This document shows positions 62,681 to 64,000 of a DNA stretch of 64,000 bases, in pieces. Position numbers and translations under genes: made by a program. Location: NCBI GenBank assembly GCA_963839925.1, contig CAWIWV010000001.1, forward strand, positions 682,001 to 746,000, written 5' to 3'. Source of the stretch: Bog-756 sp963839925. GTDB taxonomy: Bacteria; Actinomycetota; Acidimicrobiia; Acidimicrobiales; RAAP-2. Numbering within the stretch: position 1 is the first letter of the stretch; every line of letters begins with the position of its first letter. Under the pieces are notes generated by a model that was not told the DNA's origin, ran no database searches, and saw only the letters and a list, made by a program, of their open reading frames with translations.

Positions 62681-63616
62681 ATGAACCGGAGTTGGGGCGC
62701 AGGCGCTTCGGGCCAGTATCAGCTGTCTCAGCTCCAGAACATCGAAGCGCAATCCATCCACATCATTCGAGAGGTGGCGGCCGAGTTCGAACGGCCCGTG
62801 CTGCTGTTCTCGGGTGGCAAGGACTCCGTGGTGATGCTGCGGCTTGCCCAAAAAGCCTTCTGGCCTGGGCGAATCCCCTTTCCGGTGATGCACGTCGACA
62901 CGGGACACAACTTTCCCGAGGTGATCGAGTTCCGCGACCGGTCGGTCGAGGAGCTCGGGGCGAACCTGGTCGTCGCCTCCGTGCAGGCGTCGATCGATGC
63001 CGGTCGGGTCACCGAGGAAACAGGGCCTGATCCGTCGAGGAACCGCCTCCAGACCAGGACCCTCCTCGACGCCATCGCCGAGTACCGTTTCGACGCGGTC
63101 TTCGGAGGCGCCCGCAGGGACGAGGAGAAGGCCAGGGCCAAGGAGCGGGTGTTCTCGTTCCGGGACGAGTTCGGCCAGTGGGACCCGAAGAACCAGCGCC
63201 CGGAGCTCTGGACCCTGTTCAACGGACGCCACCGGTCCGGCGAGCACATCCGGGTGTTCCCGCTGTCGGACTGGACCGAGCTCGACATCTGGCAGTACGT
63301 CGCCAACGAGAAGATCGACCTACCGACCATCTACTACGCCCACCGTCGGGAGGTCTTCCGGCGTGACGGGATGCTCCTGTCGGTCGGTCCGTTCGTGACA
63401 CCGAAGGACGGCGAAGAGGTGTTCGAAGCCACGGTGCGCTACCGCACGGTGGGGGACATGACCTGTACCGGCGCGGTCGAGTCGTCGGCCGAGTCCCCCG
63501 ATGAGATCGTGATCGAGGTCGCCGCCTCGAGGCTGACCGAGCGTGGGGCCACCCGGGCCGACGACCGGACCAGTGAAGCGGCCATGGAGGATCGCAAGCG
63601 AGAGGGTTACTTCTAG
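62681..63616 (+). CDS. cysD: sulfate adenylyltransferase subunit 2 (CysD)
   Basis: 311 aa. PP-loop ATPase motif LLFSGGKDSVVMLRLA, HVDTGHNFPEV, GGARRDEEKARAKER and FPLSDWTELDIWQYV are diagnostic. With CysN it makes adenosine phosphosulfate (APS) from sulfate and ATP, the precursor of PAPS. In this context it would feed the neighbouring sulfotransferases as well as, or instead of, sulfate assimilation. No APS/PAPS reductase gene is seen. The stop shares a base with the cysN start. Confidence 0.95.
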   Translation: MNRSWGAGASGQYQLSQLQNIEAQSIHIIREVAAEFERPVLLFSGGKDSVVMLRLAQKAFWPGRIPFPVMHVDTGHNFPEVIEFRDRSVEELGANLVVASVQASIDAGRVTEETGPDPSRNRLQTRTLLDAIAEYRFDAVFGGARRDEEKARAKERVFSFRDEFGQWDPKNQRPELWTLFNGRHRSGEHIRVFPLSDWTELDIWQYVANEKIDLPTIYYAHRREVFRRDGMLLSVGPFVTPKDGEEVFEATVRYRTVGDMTCTGAVESSAESPDEIVIEVAASRLTERGATRADDRTSEAAMEDRKREGYF

Positions 63617-64000
63617 TGGAGCTGCTCCGTCTGGCAACCGCCGGTTCGGTCGACGATGGGAAGAGCACCCTGATCGGCCGGATGCTCTACGACTCGAAGG
63701 CCATCTTCGAGGACCAGCTCGAATCCGTCGAGCGGGTGAGCCGTCAGCGCGGCGACGAGTACACCGATCTGGCGTTGCTCACCGACGGTCTCCGTGCCGA
63801 GCGGGAGCAAGGGATCACCATCGACGTCGCGTACCGATACTTCGCCACGCCGGCGCGCAAGTTCATCATCGCCGACACGCCCGGCCACGTGCAGTACACC
63901 CGCAACATGGTCACCGGAAACTCGACCGCCGACCTGACCATCGTCCTCGTCGACGCGCGCAACGGGATCGTCGAGCAGACCCGGCGGCATGCCTTTCTCG
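63616..64000 (+). CDS. cysN: sulfate adenylyltransferase subunit 1 (CysN), partial
   Basis: First 128 residues; the gene runs off the right edge. GTPase motifs: G1 GSVDDGKST at 10-18, EREQGITIDVAYRYF (switch I) and DTPGHVQYTRNM (G3). CysN couples GTP hydrolysis to APS synthesis by CysD. A C-terminal CysC (APS kinase) fusion, common in actinobacteria, would complete PAPS synthesis but lies outside the window. GTG start sharing one base with the cysD stop. Confidence 0.93.
   Translation, partial: MELLRLATAGSVDDGKSTLIGRMLYDSKAIFEDQLESVERVSRQRGDEYTDLALLTDGLRAEREQGITIDVAYRYFATPARKFIIADTPGHVQYTRNMVTGNSTADLTIVLVDARNGIVEQTRRHAFL

Overview
The window is high-GC bacterial chromosome. Several traits point to an actinobacterium: a PASTA-domain Ser/Thr kinase, an iscS-like/mnmA/ligA run, an SCP2 and MFE-2-like SDR pair, frequent GTG and TTG starts, and many leaderless genes with a TANNNT -10 box 6-9 nt upstream of the start. 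An Acidimicrobiia-type lineage is my best guess, but no rRNA or marker lies in the window to prove it.

Layout. 1-16 kb is mostly housekeeping: end of an aldehyde dehydrogenase, cysteine desulfurase, mnmA and ligA (overlapping or nearly so), a secreted protein with a long structured leader, a PASTA kinase with a small HIT-like partner, an orphan D12-type DNA adenine methylase, an MFE-2-like SDR, an MFS exporter, SCP2, an alpha/beta hydrolase and gatCAB (overlapping stop/start codons throughout). 16-22.8 kb is transitional: a secreted GH43 enzyme with a 20-bp palindrome upstream, a CDF metal exporter, the first sulfotransferase, an FkbH-like protein and a LuxR-type regulator with a degenerate GGDEF-like N-terminus.

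From about 22.9 kb to the right edge the window is one large cell-surface polysaccharide locus. It holds sugar-nucleotide enzymes (epimerase, UDP-sugar 6-dehydrogenase, FlaA1/CapD-type dehydratase, DegT aminotransferase, GNAT N-acetyltransferase), a WecA-type initiating transferase, eight GT2/GT4 glycosyltransferases, two WbsX-type proteins (one fused to a methyltransferase), a Wzz/BY-kinase-like protein whose ATP-binding motif has been lost, a candidate Wzy polymerase, a Wzm/Wzt ABC exporter, an acyltransferase-3 protein with a separate SGNH partner, an AsnB-like amidotransferase, a DUF3473-type deacetylase, two methyltransferases and a secreted FnIII/RCC1-repeat protein.

The distinguishing feature is sulfation. 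Six sulfotransferase genes (one frameshifted) are dispersed among the glycosyltransferases, and the window ends in cysD-cysN, which make the APS precursor of the sulfate donor PAPS. I infer a heavily modified (sulfated, uronic-acid, acylated and methylated) exopolysaccharide. Two related palindromes, one upstream of the LuxR-type gene and one between the divergent CapD and Wzz genes, suggest shared transcriptional control. No tRNA, rRNA, CRISPR array, IS element or prophage gene was seen.
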